NCBI RefSeq assembly: GCF_003031675.1 | Contig: NZ_PYWX01000072.1 | Location: 1-64,000 of the forward strand | From: Pseudomonas palleroniana | GTDB lineage: Bacteria; Pseudomonadota; Gammaproteobacteria; Pseudomonadales; Pseudomonadaceae | Reading direction: 5' to 3' | Length of the DNA stretch: 64,000 nucleotides | Part shown: positions 52,557 through 61,131 of the stretch, in pieces | Numbering within the stretch: the stretch's first letter is position 1 | Layout of the letters: each line of letters opens with the position of its first letter | The notes under the pieces: model-generated | What the model was told of the DNA's origin: nothing | Databases searched by the model: none | What the model saw: the letters and a program-made list of their open reading frames with translations, nothing else | Program-made: the position numbers and the translations under genes

Positions 52557-53703
52557 AGACGACCTCGACGTCACGCTGGCTCGACTCCCGAGGGTTGGTG
52601 AGGATGCAGGGGTCGTGCATCGCATGGCGCGACAGGAACGGAATATCCGCCACACGCACCCCATGCAGGCCCAGGGTTTCGTGGAAGCCAATCGCATGTT
52701 TCAGCGCGATCAGATGGTCCACCAGCCGCCCGCAGATCTGCCGATGGTTGAGCCCCCGGCAGTCGATGCCGAACGTCTCGGCGATCACCTGGAAACGCTC
52801 CGGCGCCGAGTTGTAATTGAACGCCACCACATGCTCCACCAGCACCGCGTTGCACAGGCCATGAGGCAAATCGAGAAACCCGCCCAGGCTGTGGGACATG
52901 GCATGCACCGCGCCGAGGATCGCATTGGAAAACGCCAGACCGGCCTGCATGCTGCCGAGCATGATCTTCTCACGCAGGGCAATATCGCCGGGGTTGGCGA
53001 TCATCTGCACCAGGTTGCCGTTGATCAGGCGCATCGCTTCCAACGCGTGAGGATCGGTGAGCGGGCCGTGGCCGGTGGAGACGAACGCTTCGATGGCATG
53101 CACCAACGCGTCAATGCCGGTACAGGCCGACAGGAACGGGTCCATGCTGGCGGTGGTTTCCGGGTCGATCAGCGACACATCCGGCACCACCGCCTTGCTG
53201 ACGATGGAGAACTTCATGCGTTCCTGCTGATTGGAGATGATCACGAACTGCGAGACATCCGCCGAAGTGCCGGCGGTGGTCGGTATCAGTATCAGCGGTG
53301 GGCTGGGCACGCGGAGGGTATCCACGCCTTCGAAATCGAGGATGCTACGGTCGTGGGCGACCACAATGCCGATGGCCTTGCCGCAATCCATCGGGCTGCC
53401 GCCGCCGATGGCGACAATCACGTCACAGTGGTGTTCACGGTACACCTCGGCACCGAGCATTACTTCCTCGACACGGGGGTTGGGCGAGACGGCGCTGTAC
53501 AGGCAGTAATCGATGCCGAGCGCTTGCAGGCTGGCTTCGACATCGGCCACCCAACCGGCGGCAATCACGCCGGGGTCGCTGACCACCAGCACCTTGCGTG
53601 CGCCGAAGGTCTTGGCGTAATTACCGACGTTGTGCCGGCAGCCGGCACCAAAGATGATTTCAGGAGAAACGAATTTACGCAGCGGGCTCAGAGTCTGGCT
53701 CAT
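52540..53703 (-). CDS. ercA: Iron-containing alcohol dehydrogenase (ErcA-like)
   Basis: This 387-residue group III alcohol dehydrogenase has the NAD loop IVAIGGGSPMDCGKAIG and the metal-site residues in TGIDALVHAIEAFVS (Asp, His), AVHAMSHSLGG (His) and LDLPHGLCNAVL (His). In P. aeruginosa the homologue ErcA has a regulatory role in ethanol oxidation. Here it is coupled to the downstream kinase gene and lies downstream of pqqA. The ATG at 53703 (MSQTLSPLRKFVSPEIIFG) is the family start. Confidence 0.9.
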   Translation of the reverse strand: MSQTLSPLRKFVSPEIIFGAGCRHNVGNYAKTFGARKVLVVSDPGVIAAGWVADVEASLQALGIDYCLYSAVSPNPRVEEVMLGAEVYREHHCDVIVAIGGGSPMDCGKAIGIVVAHDRSILDFEGVDTLRVPSPPLILIPTTAGTSADVSQFVIISNQQERMKFSIVSKAVVPDVSLIDPETTASMDPFLSACTGIDALVHAIEAFVSTGHGPLTDPHALEAMRLINGNLVQMIANPGDIALREKIMLGSMQAGLAFSNAILGAVHAMSHSLGGFLDLPHGLCNAVLVEHVVAFNYNSAPERFQVIAETFGIDCRGLNHRQICGRLVDHLIALKHAIGFHETLGLHGVRVADIPFLSRHAMHDPCILTNPRESSQRDVEVVYGEAL

Positions 53704-53799
53704 GGGTAAGCCTGTTTTTATTATTTTGGAAGATGCGCTCCACACTAACCCATCCGGCTGCGATTGCAATCAGACCAAAGGGGCATCCTCCACACAGCA

Positions 53800-53822
53800 C
53801 CGGCCAGCACAAGGCTGGCCGG
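53800..53822 (-). terminator. Hairpin directly after pqqA
   Basis: A perfect 9-bp stem CCGGCCAGC/GCTGGCCGG with a 5-nt loop begins 8 nt past the pqqA stop. It has no T tract, so it probably protects the short pqqA mRNA or attenuates transcription into ercA. Confidence 0.6.
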
Positions 53823-53829
53823 CGGTGAA

Positions 53830-53901
53830 TCAACGGCTGGCGAAGTACATGGTCACTTCGAAGCCGATACGCAGGTCGGTAAACGCGGGTTTAGTCCACA
53901 T
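53830..53901 (-). CDS. pqqA: PQQ precursor peptide PqqA (orphan copy)
   Basis: A 23-residue ORF starts at ATG 53899-53901 and reads MWTKPAFTDLRIG then FEVTMYFASR. This is the PqqA substrate peptide with the invariant Glu and Tyr (E-V-T-M-Y, residues 15 and 19) that are cross-linked to make pyrroloquinoline quinone. An AGAGGAC ribosome site precedes it and a stable hairpin follows the stop. No pqqB, C, D or E gene is next to it; the neighbours are aldehyde dehydrogenase and ercA. It is therefore a stand-alone or second precursor gene within the PQQ-enzyme locus. Confidence 0.93.
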   Translation of the reverse strand: MWTKPAFTDLRIGFEVTMYFASR

Positions 53902-54272
53902 GGGCATGTCCTCTTGTTGTGCCGGAAGATCCCGGTCGGGCCATTAATGCATGGGGGGTGTGGGCGGCGAATGCTACTTTCGAAGTAGCGGTTGCAGTGC
54001 ATTAGTCGCGGATGCAGGCAAATCAAAATGGGAGATGCAGAGCCCGCCATGACCCAATGCCACTACCTCGACCAATCCCAACATTGAAATACGGTCCATG
54101 TGGGAGGGGGCTTGCCCTAATGCCAGTTAGTTAAGCGATATAGCAGACGATGGATAACCTGTGGGAGGGGGCTTGCTCCCGATAGCAGTGTGTCAGTCAA
54201 CACCTATGCCACTGACACACCGCTATCGGGAGCAAGCCCCCTCCCACAATGAATTGCATTGCAAGTTGAGGG
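53902..54272. repeat. REP cluster between aldehyde dehydrogenase and pqqA
   Basis: This 371-bp gap contains three REPs: a half-copy TGTGGGAGGGGGCTTGCCC at 54099-54117, one at 54158-54186 and its inverted partner at 54219-54248. The last two form a REPIN with outer GATAGC/GCTATC and inner TGTGTCAG/CTGACACA pairing. The remaining 54-bp leader before pqqA and about 200 bp up to the REPs should hold the pqqA promoter; no box is assigned. Confidence 0.8.
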
Positions 54273-55793
54273 TTAGAAGAAGCCCAGCGGATTGATGTCG
54301 TAGCTCACCAACAGGTTTTTGGTCTGCTGGTAGTGATCGAGCATCATCTTGTGGTTTTCACGCCCCACGCCCGACTTCTTGTACCCGCCAAACGCCGCAT
54401 GCGCCGGGTACAGGTGATAACAGTTGGTCCACACCCGCCCGGCCTTGATCGCGCGGCCCATGCGGTAGGCGCGGTTGATGTCGCGGGTCCACAGGCCGGC
54501 GCCCAGGCCGAATTCGCTGTCGTTGGCGATCGCCAGTGCTTCGGCCTCGTCCTTGAAGGTGGTCACGCCCACCACAGGGCCGAAGATTTCCTCCTGGAAC
54601 ACGCGCATCTTGTTGTGCCCCTTGAGCAAGGTCGGCTGGATGTAATAGCCGCTGGACAGGTCGCCCTCCAGACGCTCGGCCGCGCCGCCGGTGAGCAGCA
54701 CGGCGCCTTCTTGCTGGGCGATCTCCAGGTAGGACAGGATCTTGTCGTATTGCTGCTGCGACGCCTGGGCGCCGACCATGGTCTCGGTGTCCAGTGGGTT
54801 GCCGCGCTTGATCTTGACGACCTTCTTCATCACCTCGGCCATGAACGGCTCGTAGATCGACTCCTGCACCAGCGCCCGCGACGGGCAGGTGCACACCTCG
54901 CCCTGGTTGAAGAACGCCAGCACCAGACCTTCGGCGGCCTTTTCAATAAAGGCCGGCTCGGCGCGCATGATGTCTTCAAAGAAGATGTTCGGCGACTTGC
55001 CGCCCAGCTCGACGGTGGACGGGATGATGTTCTCGGCGGCGGCATGCATGATGTGCGCGCCCACCGGGGTGGAACCGGTGAAGGCGATCTTGGCGATACG
55101 CTTGCTGGTGGCCAGCGCCTCCCCCGCTTCTCGTCCAAAGCCCTGCACGATGTTGAGCGCGCCCGGCGGCAGCAGGTCGCCGATCAGCTCGGCGAACACC
55201 ATGATCGAAAGCGGCGTCTGCTCGGCGGGTTTGAGCACAATGCAGTTACCGGCCGCCAATGCCGGTGCCAGTTTCCACGCGGCCATCAGCAGCGGGAAGT
55301 TCCATGGAATGATCTGCCCGACCACGCCCAGCGGCTCGTGGAAGTGATAGGCCGCAGTGTGCTCGTTGATCTCGGCGGCGCCGCCTTCCTGGGCGCGGAT
55401 GCAACCGGCGAAGTAACGGAAGTGGTCGGCGGCCAGGGGCACGTCGGCGTTGAGGGTTTCGCGCACGGCCTTACCGTTGTCCCAGGTCTCGGCCACGGCC
55501 AGCACTTCGAGGTGTTGCTCAATACGGTCGGCGATTTTCAACAGCACCAAAGCACGATCCTGGGCCGAGGTTTTGCCCCAGGCATCGGCGGCGGCGTGGG
55601 CCGCGTCCAGGGCCTTGTCGACATCGGCGGCGCTGGAGCGCGGGAATTCGGCGATCACTTCACCGGTGACCGGCGAGGTGTTGGTGAAATACTCACCCTT
55701 GAGCGGCGCGACGAACTCGCCGCCGATGTAATTGCCGTAGCGCGGCTTGAACGTGACGATGGCGCCGGGGGTGCCAGGTTGTGCGTAGATCAT
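54273..55793 (-). CDS. exaC: NAD-dependent aldehyde dehydrogenase (ExaC/PedI-like)
   Basis: This 506-residue aldehyde dehydrogenase has the catalytic pair Glu262 (STVELGGKSPN) and Cys301 or Cys303 (FNQGEVCTCPSR). IIPWNFPLLMAAWK and FTGSTPVGAHIM form the cofactor site. It is the same length as P. aeruginosa ExaC and oxidises the aldehyde made by the quinoprotein upstream in the periplasm once it enters the cytoplasm. It lies 121 bp downstream of the PedH-type gene on the same strand. The CTC double cysteine is typical of this subgroup. Confidence 0.93.
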   Translation of the reverse strand: MIYAQPGTPGAIVTFKPRYGNYIGGEFVAPLKGEYFTNTSPVTGEVIAEFPRSSAADVDKALDAAHAAADAWGKTSAQDRALVLLKIADRIEQHLEVLAVAETWDNGKAVRETLNADVPLAADHFRYFAGCIRAQEGGAAEINEHTAAYHFHEPLGVVGQIIPWNFPLLMAAWKLAPALAAGNCIVLKPAEQTPLSIMVFAELIGDLLPPGALNIVQGFGREAGEALATSKRIAKIAFTGSTPVGAHIMHAAAENIIPSTVELGGKSPNIFFEDIMRAEPAFIEKAAEGLVLAFFNQGEVCTCPSRALVQESIYEPFMAEVMKKVVKIKRGNPLDTETMVGAQASQQQYDKILSYLEIAQQEGAVLLTGGAAERLEGDLSSGYYIQPTLLKGHNKMRVFQEEIFGPVVGVTTFKDEAEALAIANDSEFGLGAGLWTRDINRAYRMGRAIKAGRVWTNCYHLYPAHAAFGGYKKSGVGRENHKMMLDHYQQTKNLLVSYDINPLGFF

Positions 55794-55914
55794 GATGAGG
55801 CCTCTGTCGGGGTCCGAGCCTGTCGGTCAACAGGCGATGAGCCGATGGTAAAGAGCCCTCGCTGCCGGGCGAATGCGCCGTTGGCAGGAGGGCCCTGGTC
55901 ATTTGGTCGTAGAA

Positions 55915-57690
55915 CTAGTGCTTGGCCACCAGTTCCTTGGGGAGCTTGAAGGTCCAGAGCATGCCGCCCTGGTTGAAGTCCTTGACCCGCTTGGCCACCT
56001 CGCCGCCCCACAGCGGCACCGCGCCGCCCCAGCCGGAGAGCACCGACACGTACTGCTCGCCGTCCATCTCCCAGGTCACGGGTGAGCCGAGCACGCCGGA
56101 GCCGGTCTGGAACTCCCAGACTTTTTCCCCGGTCTTGGCATTGAAAGCCTGCAGGAAGCCTTCCGGCGTACCGGTGAAGACCAGGTTGCCCTTGGTGGTC
56201 AGTACCCCGCCCCACAGCGGCGCGAAGTTCTTGTGGCGCCAGACTTCCTTGCCGGTTTTCGGATCGATGGCGCGCAGCACGCCGATATAGTCTTCATTCA
56301 GCGGTTTGATGGTGAAGCCCGCGCCGAGGAACGCCGCGCCTTTCTTGTAGGCGATGCCTTCGTTCCAGATGTCCATGCCCCACTCGTTGGACGGCACGTA
56401 GAACAGCCCGGTGTCGCGGTTGTAGGCCATCGGCATCCAGTTCTTCGCCCCCAGGAACGCCGGGGCGACAAACACCGAGGTGCCTTTGGTTTCGCTGCCG
56501 GGGGCGCCGGGGCGGCTGGCTTCGTTGTAGATCGGGCGGCCATCTTTATCCAGGCCGCTGGCCCAGGTGATCTTGTCGACAAACGGGAAGCCGCGGATGA
56601 ATTTGCCGTTGGTGCGGTCGAGCACGTAGAAGAAGCCGTTGCGGTCGGCAGTAGCTGCCGCCTTGATTTCCTTGCCGCCTTCGCTGTAGTTGAAGGAAAT
56701 CAACTCGTTGACGCCGTCAAAGTCCCAACCGTCGTGCGGCGTGCTCTGGAAATGCCACTTGATGCTGCCGTCATCCGGGTTCAGCGCCAGGCGCGAAGAG
56801 GAATAGAGGTTATCGCCAGGGCGCAGGTGGGAGTTCCACGGTGCCGGGTTGCCGGTGCCGAACAGCAGCAGGTTGGTCTCCGGGTCGTAGTAGCCGCCCA
56901 GCCAAGGCGCGGCGCCGCCGGTTTTCCATAGGTCGCCGGGCCAGGTCTTGCCCGGCGCACCGCCGGAAATGCCGTTTTCCACGGCCTTGCCGTCCTTGTA
57001 CACGTAGCCCATATGCCCTTCTACCGTGGGCCGGGTCCACAGCAGGTCGCCGTTTTTCGGGTCATACGCTTCGATCTTGCCCACCACGCCGAACTCGCCA
57101 CCGGCCACGCCGGTAATCAGCTTGCCGTTGATCACCAAGGGCGCGGCGCTGATGGAGTAGCCTTCCTTGTGGTCGGCGACTTTTTTACTCCATACCACTT
57201 TGCCGGTGTCTTTGTTCAGCGCCACGAGCTTGGCGTCGAGCGTGCCGAAGAACACCAGGTCGCCATACAGTGCCACGCCCCGGTTGATCACGTCGCAGCA
57301 CGGGCGAATGTCATCGGGCAGGCGCGCGTCGTATTGCCAGAGTTTCTTGCCGGTGCGCGCATCGACCGCGAATACCCGCGAGTAGGAGCCGGTGAGGTAC
57401 ATGACCCCATCCTTGACCATCGGCTGCGCCTGCTGCCCGCGTTGTTTCTCGCCACCAAAGGAAAACGCCCAGGCCGGGCGCAGGTCTTTGACGTTGTCGA
57501 CATTCAGCGTATCGAGCGGGCTGTAGCGCTGGCCCTGGACGCCCAGGCCATTGGTCACGATCTGGCCGGGGTTTTTCGGGTCCTGGAGAATATCCTGATC
57601 GGTCACGGCGGCATGGGCCTGGCCGGCCAGCAGGAGGGCACCGAGCAACACACTCAAGGCGAAGGGTTGGCGGCGTGCGGGTTGGGTCAT
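55915..57690 (-). CDS. pedH: PQQ-dependent alcohol dehydrogenase, lanthanide type (PedH)
   Basis: This 591-residue periplasmic quinoprotein has a signal peptide (about 1-27, ending QAHA) and an eight-bladed PQQ propeller. It oxidises primary alcohols and aldehydes and passes electrons to cytochrome c. Visible site residues are the vicinal disulfide in IRPCCDVIN (C131-C132), the metal ligands E199 (VAGGEFGVVG) and N281 (GNPAPWNSHL), and the catalytic D323 in GWDFDGVNE. The extra acidic D325 marks lanthanide-dependent enzymes; calcium enzymes such as ExaA have Ser or Ala there. The numbering coincides with P. putida PedH as I remember it. Upstream genes encode its associated carrier proteins. 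Confidence 0.93.
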   Translation of the reverse strand: MTQPARRQPFALSVLLGALLLAGQAHAAVTDQDILQDPKNPGQIVTNGLGVQGQRYSPLDTLNVDNVKDLRPAWAFSFGGEKQRGQQAQPMVKDGVMYLTGSYSRVFAVDARTGKKLWQYDARLPDDIRPCCDVINRGVALYGDLVFFGTLDAKLVALNKDTGKVVWSKKVADHKEGYSISAAPLVINGKLITGVAGGEFGVVGKIEAYDPKNGDLLWTRPTVEGHMGYVYKDGKAVENGISGGAPGKTWPGDLWKTGGAAPWLGGYYDPETNLLLFGTGNPAPWNSHLRPGDNLYSSSRLALNPDDGSIKWHFQSTPHDGWDFDGVNELISFNYSEGGKEIKAAATADRNGFFYVLDRTNGKFIRGFPFVDKITWASGLDKDGRPIYNEASRPGAPGSETKGTSVFVAPAFLGAKNWMPMAYNRDTGLFYVPSNEWGMDIWNEGIAYKKGAAFLGAGFTIKPLNEDYIGVLRAIDPKTGKEVWRHKNFAPLWGGVLTTKGNLVFTGTPEGFLQAFNAKTGEKVWEFQTGSGVLGSPVTWEMDGEQYVSVLSGWGGAVPLWGGEVAKRVKDFNQGGMLWTFKLPKELVAKH

Positions 57691-57797
57691 GACGGCTACC
57701 TCTGCGGTTTTTTGTTATACCCGGGAAATTTTCCCGGTCTGCCGGCGATTCTTGAGCGCAGCGGCCGCCGTCACAATTGACCGCTGTATCGAGATTG

Positions 57798-58745
57798 CTA
57801 GTTCCTTAGTAGCGGGGCCGGCGTGTCGACCCGTTGCAATTGCTCGCGTTCGTAACGCGGGTACAGGTGGCTGACGCTGCGGATCAGCTCGTAGCGGTTC
57901 AGGCTGATCGCGGCGAAACGCTCGGGGATCGGGCTGCGGATCAGCTCGGCCATCTCGCTGCCCTGTGCGGCGCCGTCGCGCAGCAGCTGGTCGAGCCAGG
58001 TCAGGTAGTCGCGCATTTGCTCAAGGGGTCGCGCATCGCCGGCGACTGGGCCGTGGCCGGGCACCAGCAGGGTCCAGGGCAAGGCCTGCAGACGTTCGAT
58101 ATCCGCCAGCCATGCCGCCAGCCCCGGGCTGTTGGGGGTGGTGAGCGCACGTTGGTAGAACACCAGGTCGCCGGCGAACAGCACACCGGTCTTGCTGTCG
58201 AGGATCGCCAGGTCCGCGCCGGTATGCCCGGTGAACGCCAGCAAGCGCAGATCATGGCTGCCGACGCTCAGCACACCGGGTTCGAGGACTTGGGTAGGCA
58301 GCACCACTTCGGTACCGCGCATCCAGTCACCGACCAGGCGATAGAGGTTTTCAGCCATGCCATCGCCCTGCTCGTGGAGCAAGCGCGTGGTGTCGGCCAG
58401 GGCGCCGATCGGCACCGTCTTGAACGCCTGGTTGCCCAGGGCGTGGTCGGGGTGATGATGGGTCAGCAGCACCTGGATCACCGGTTTGGCAGTGACGCCG
58501 GCAATCGCCTGGCGCAGCGCTTCGCCGTAGCGCCTGGACGGCCCGGTGTCGATCACCACCACGCCGGCTTCGGTGACGATGAACGCGGTGTTGACGATGT
58601 TGCCGCCATTGGTCTTGTTGAAGTTGTCGGTGCTGCCTTCCAACAGCCAAGTGTCGTCGGCAATCAGGCGGGGCTTGAGCGCGTAGTCGAGATCCGCCAG
58701 CGCGGGCAGGCTCAGGCACAGGCAACACAGCAGTATCCAGCGCAT
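57798..58745 (-). CDS. Quinoprotein-associated metallo-beta-lactamase-fold hydrolase
   Basis: This 315-residue exported protein has a signal peptide (1-18, ending PALA) and the binuclear metal motif VLLTHHHPDHALGNQ (H96-x-H98-x-D100-H101). Further metal ligands are in AFTGHTGADLAI, LFAGDLVFY and LVPGHGPVAG. Such genes accompany PQQ dehydrogenases, but their substrate is unknown. The ATG at 58745 is chosen because it starts the signal peptide; an open frame extends further but reads through the neighbouring gene. It is 107 bp upstream of pedH. Confidence 0.88.
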   Translation of the reverse strand: MRWILLCCLCLSLPALADLDYALKPRLIADDTWLLEGSTDNFNKTNGGNIVNTAFIVTEAGVVVIDTGPSRRYGEALRQAIAGVTAKPVIQVLLTHHHPDHALGNQAFKTVPIGALADTTRLLHEQGDGMAENLYRLVGDWMRGTEVVLPTQVLEPGVLSVGSHDLRLLAFTGHTGADLAILDSKTGVLFAGDLVFYQRALTTPNSPGLAAWLADIERLQALPWTLLVPGHGPVAGDARPLEQMRDYLTWLDQLLRDGAAQGSEMAELIRSPIPERFAAISLNRYELIRSVSHLYPRYEREQLQRVDTPAPLLRN

Positions 58746-58761
58746 ACCGCGCTCCTTGAGG

Positions 58762-59511
58762 TCAGGGGATGGCGGCGTCGATCTGGTTGCCGCTGTTGTC
58801 CCGCAGCAGCAGGCGCGTCGGCCCCGCCCTTTGGATGTCAAATGCCAGGTTGGGGTTTTCGCTGACCGCCGGGAACAACTCAAGCTCAGCCAGTACCTGG
58901 TCCTGAGCGTCGCGCAGTTGGGCGTGGTTGAGATAAAACTCCGGGATACCGCTGACCAGGCCATTGTCCATCGGGTGCGCCACCTGCACGCGCACGCGGC
59001 TGAACTCACCACGCGGATAACGCCCGCCCAGCACCTCGCCGATATGCTCTTCCCAGCCCGGCTGGGTGCGCACCACACTGGGTGCGGTGCAACCGCCACC
59101 GGCCGCGTCGATCAGGGCCGAGCCGACATGCCACACGCCATCATCGGTGAGCACCGCCGCGCGCAGCGGCGTGGCTTGTTCGATACGGATGCGGATCGAC
59201 AACCACGGCAATACGCCGGCCTTGGGGTGGAAATCGACGATCTTCGGCAACGGGTTGAGTTCGGCCCAAGCCAGGATGTTCACCACGTGGCCATTGAAGG
59301 CGCGGGCGTCGATCTCCAGTGGCACCTGCCGCGCATCTTCGGCAAACGGCGGCGCCAGTAGCTTGACCCGCTCGTCGAACACGAACGGCGCATCGCCCAA
59401 GAACTGCTTCTGATAAAACGCCCACATCACCGACGGCACCGGGTCCACCTGCGTGGCGTGGGCCGCAAGCGGCAGCCAGCACGCCAACATCAGCCTCAGG
59501 CGCCAGTTCAT
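58762..59511 (-). CDS. Quinoprotein dehydrogenase-associated SoxYZ-like carrier
   Basis: This 249-residue periplasmic protein has a signal peptide (about 1-19, ending AAHA). It joins a SoxY-like half (about 25-155) ending in the GGGCTAPS motif, whose Cys corresponds to the sulfur-carrying cysteine of SoxY, and a SoxZ-like half (about 165-249). The fused form recurs beside PQQ alcohol dehydrogenases, where its cargo is unknown. It overlaps the upstream binding-protein gene by 4 bp. Confidence 0.85.
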   Translation of the reverse strand: MNWRLRLMLACWLPLAAHATQVDPVPSVMWAFYQKQFLGDAPFVFDERVKLLAPPFAEDARQVPLEIDARAFNGHVVNILAWAELNPLPKIVDFHPKAGVLPWLSIRIRIEQATPLRAAVLTDDGVWHVGSALIDAAGGGCTAPSVVRTQPGWEEHIGEVLGGRYPRGEFSRVRVQVAHPMDNGLVSGIPEFYLNHAQLRDAQDQVLAELELFPAVSENPNLAFDIQRAGPTRLLLRDNSGNQIDAAIP

Positions 59512-60383
59512 TGGTACATCTCGGGCACTTCATAGCGCAGGCCGTAATGCTGGTAGATGGCTTGCAGCGAGCCGTCGCGGATCAAGCTTTCCAACGCCTC
59601 CTCCACGGCATAGGCCAATTGGCGGTTGCTTTCATGCACCGCCATGCCGATCTCCCAGCGTTGTTTGCCCATATTGGGGTAGGCGTTTTCAGCCAAAGCC
59701 AGTTGCGGGTCGTGGGCCTCATGCACCTGCCAATCGATTTCACCGCGCATGGCCATCACCGCGTCGATTTTCCCGGCCTTCATCGCCGCAAAGGCCTGGG
59801 GTACGCCCGGGTAATGATGGGTCTTGCCGGCGAGCATGCCGTTGAACACCGAGGTGAGGTAGAACGACGGCACGCTGTCGACTTCGACGCCGATGGGGTG
59901 CTGTTCGAATACCGCCACACTGGCGACACTGTCCAGGCGCCGACGGTCATAGGCCACCTGCCATTGTTCGTTCTGGTAAGGGCCGAACATCACCACCTGG
60001 CCGTTTTCCAGTTCGCCCTGGTCGTTGCGCCTCTGCGCATAGTCGTGATCGTAGGGCGCACGCAGCATCAGGTCGGCCAATTGATGATGGTGCAACGGGC
60101 TGCCGCGCCAGATGTAATCGCGCAGGTCGTCGTCGAGCTTCTCCCCGGCGGGCGCCCAGATCAGCGTCAACCGCACCCCCAGAGCCTTGGCCAGCGCCTG
60201 CGCGAGCTCCACATCGACCCCGCGCGGCGTTGTGCCCTGTTCGAAGCTGTAGGGGGCGAAGTTTTTGTACACCGCCACTTTCAGCTCACCCGCGGCGATG
60301 ATCTGGTCATAGCTGCGCACCTGCGCCTGGGCGATCTGGCCGCACAGCAAGCACAGGCCCAGCAGCGCTGCGAACAGGCGCAT
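59508..60383 (-). CDS. Quinoprotein-associated periplasmic substrate-binding protein
   Basis: This 291-residue family-3 type solute-binding protein has a signal peptide (about 1-20, ending AQAQ). Typical regions are GELKVAVYKNFAPYSFEQG, GVDVELAQALAKALG and the second-lobe MKAGKIDAVMAMRGE. Homologues are tied to methanol/ethanol quinoprotein clusters (MxaJ-like) and may assist dehydrogenase maturation or cytochrome interaction rather than nutrient uptake. No permease gene is adjacent. The start lies 3 bp after the cytochrome gene stop. Confidence 0.87.
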   Translation of the reverse strand: MRLFAALLGLCLLCGQIAQAQVRSYDQIIAAGELKVAVYKNFAPYSFEQGTTPRGVDVELAQALAKALGVRLTLIWAPAGEKLDDDLRDYIWRGSPLHHHQLADLMLRAPYDHDYAQRRNDQGELENGQVVMFGPYQNEQWQVAYDRRRLDSVASVAVFEQHPIGVEVDSVPSFYLTSVFNGMLAGKTHHYPGVPQAFAAMKAGKIDAVMAMRGEIDWQVHEAHDPQLALAENAYPNMGKQRWEIGMAVHESNRQLAYAVEEALESLIRDGSLQAIYQHYGLRYEVPEMYQ

Positions 60384-60386
60384 GGC

Positions 60387-60848
60387 TTACTCCTCGACGC
60401 GCACGGAGTCCAGGTAAGTGCGCACCGCCCACAAAGCCTCCTGGCTCAGGTAGTCGGCCATTTTCGGCATGTACACCCGCCCGTCACGCACTGCGCCATT
60501 GCGCACGCGCTCCACAAACCACTCATCCCCCGCCTCGCCGGCGTCCAGCAGGCGCAGGTCAGGCGCGATACCACCGGACTTGGCTTCCAGCCCATGGCAC
60601 GCGGCGCAGTTCTGGTTGTAGGCGGAGGCGCCGATCTCCACGGCTTTATCGTGCTCGGGCGAGGTGCGATAAGGGTTCACGGCAGCCCAGCCGTCAGCGT
60701 CGACCGCCACCCCGGCATCCTTGATCGCCGTCAGCCCTTTGGTCTCCACCGCTTGCGGCACCACATTGCCATGGGCCAGCGCGGAACCGGCACCGATCAC
60801 ACCGACCAACAGCCCGGCCACGAGCAAGGCATTGCGTTTTGTTGTCAT
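60387..60848 (-). CDS. pedF: Cytochrome c-550, electron acceptor of the PQQ dehydrogenase
   Basis: This 153-residue periplasmic monohaem cytochrome c has a signal peptide (about 1-25, ending SALA), haem-binding CAACH (C81, C84, H85) and a candidate distal Met in VYMPKMADYL. Such cytochromes (ExaB/PedF) accept electrons from ExaA/PedE/PedH. It is first in a minus-strand run leading to pedH. The ATG at 60848 begins the signal peptide; the longer frame to 61121 runs into the opposite promoter region. Confidence 0.9.
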   Translation of the reverse strand: MTTKRNALLVAGLLVGVIGAGSALAHGNVVPQAVETKGLTAIKDAGVAVDADGWAAVNPYRTSPEHDKAVEIGASAYNQNCAACHGLEAKSGGIAPDLRLLDAGEAGDEWFVERVRNGAVRDGRVYMPKMADYLSQEALWAVRTYLDSVRVEE

Positions 60849-61131
60849 TATTTTTGCCCTCAGGATTGCACGCAAAACCTCATGGTTCGAGGTTATGGCA
60901 GGCATCTTAAAAACCCTGGGCCACGGGCCGTATGCTGCTTTGGTGGCCGCGCCCTCCTCCCTTGGTAGTAGGGCTTGTGGGGCACGCCTAAAACAGCGGC
61001 GCTGCGGGACGTCTTGCCGGCCTCGGCGGACTTGCGGGCTACGACCTTGGTACTGGCTCAGCGGTACTTTCTGCATATTTGCAGGGGGAACGGGGCTTTC
61101 TATGCTGGCGCTACCTGTCATGGAGTGCCTT
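60849..61131. promoter_or_regulatory. Divergent promoter region of the PQQ locus
   Basis: This 283-bp gap lies between the cytochrome c gene (minus) and the PQQ-associated binding-protein gene (plus) and must hold both promoters. A CTCCCTTGGTAGTAGGG stretch near 60956-60972 contains a CCCT/AGGG inverted repeat and could be a regulator site. In P. putida, as I recall it, pedE sits immediately beside the cytochrome gene; no such gene fits here. Confidence 0.4.

Noticed and set aside
53761..53772. CGATTGCAATCA upstream of ercA, similar to the MarR half-site at 8861-8872
   Set aside because: Only one 8-bp palindrome, far from the E1 locus and without the double core; a chance match is likely.
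54100..54250. Repeated blocks considered as a CRISPR array
   Set aside because: Units alternate in orientation and have the REP core, with irregular spacers; no regular direct repeats and no cas genes.
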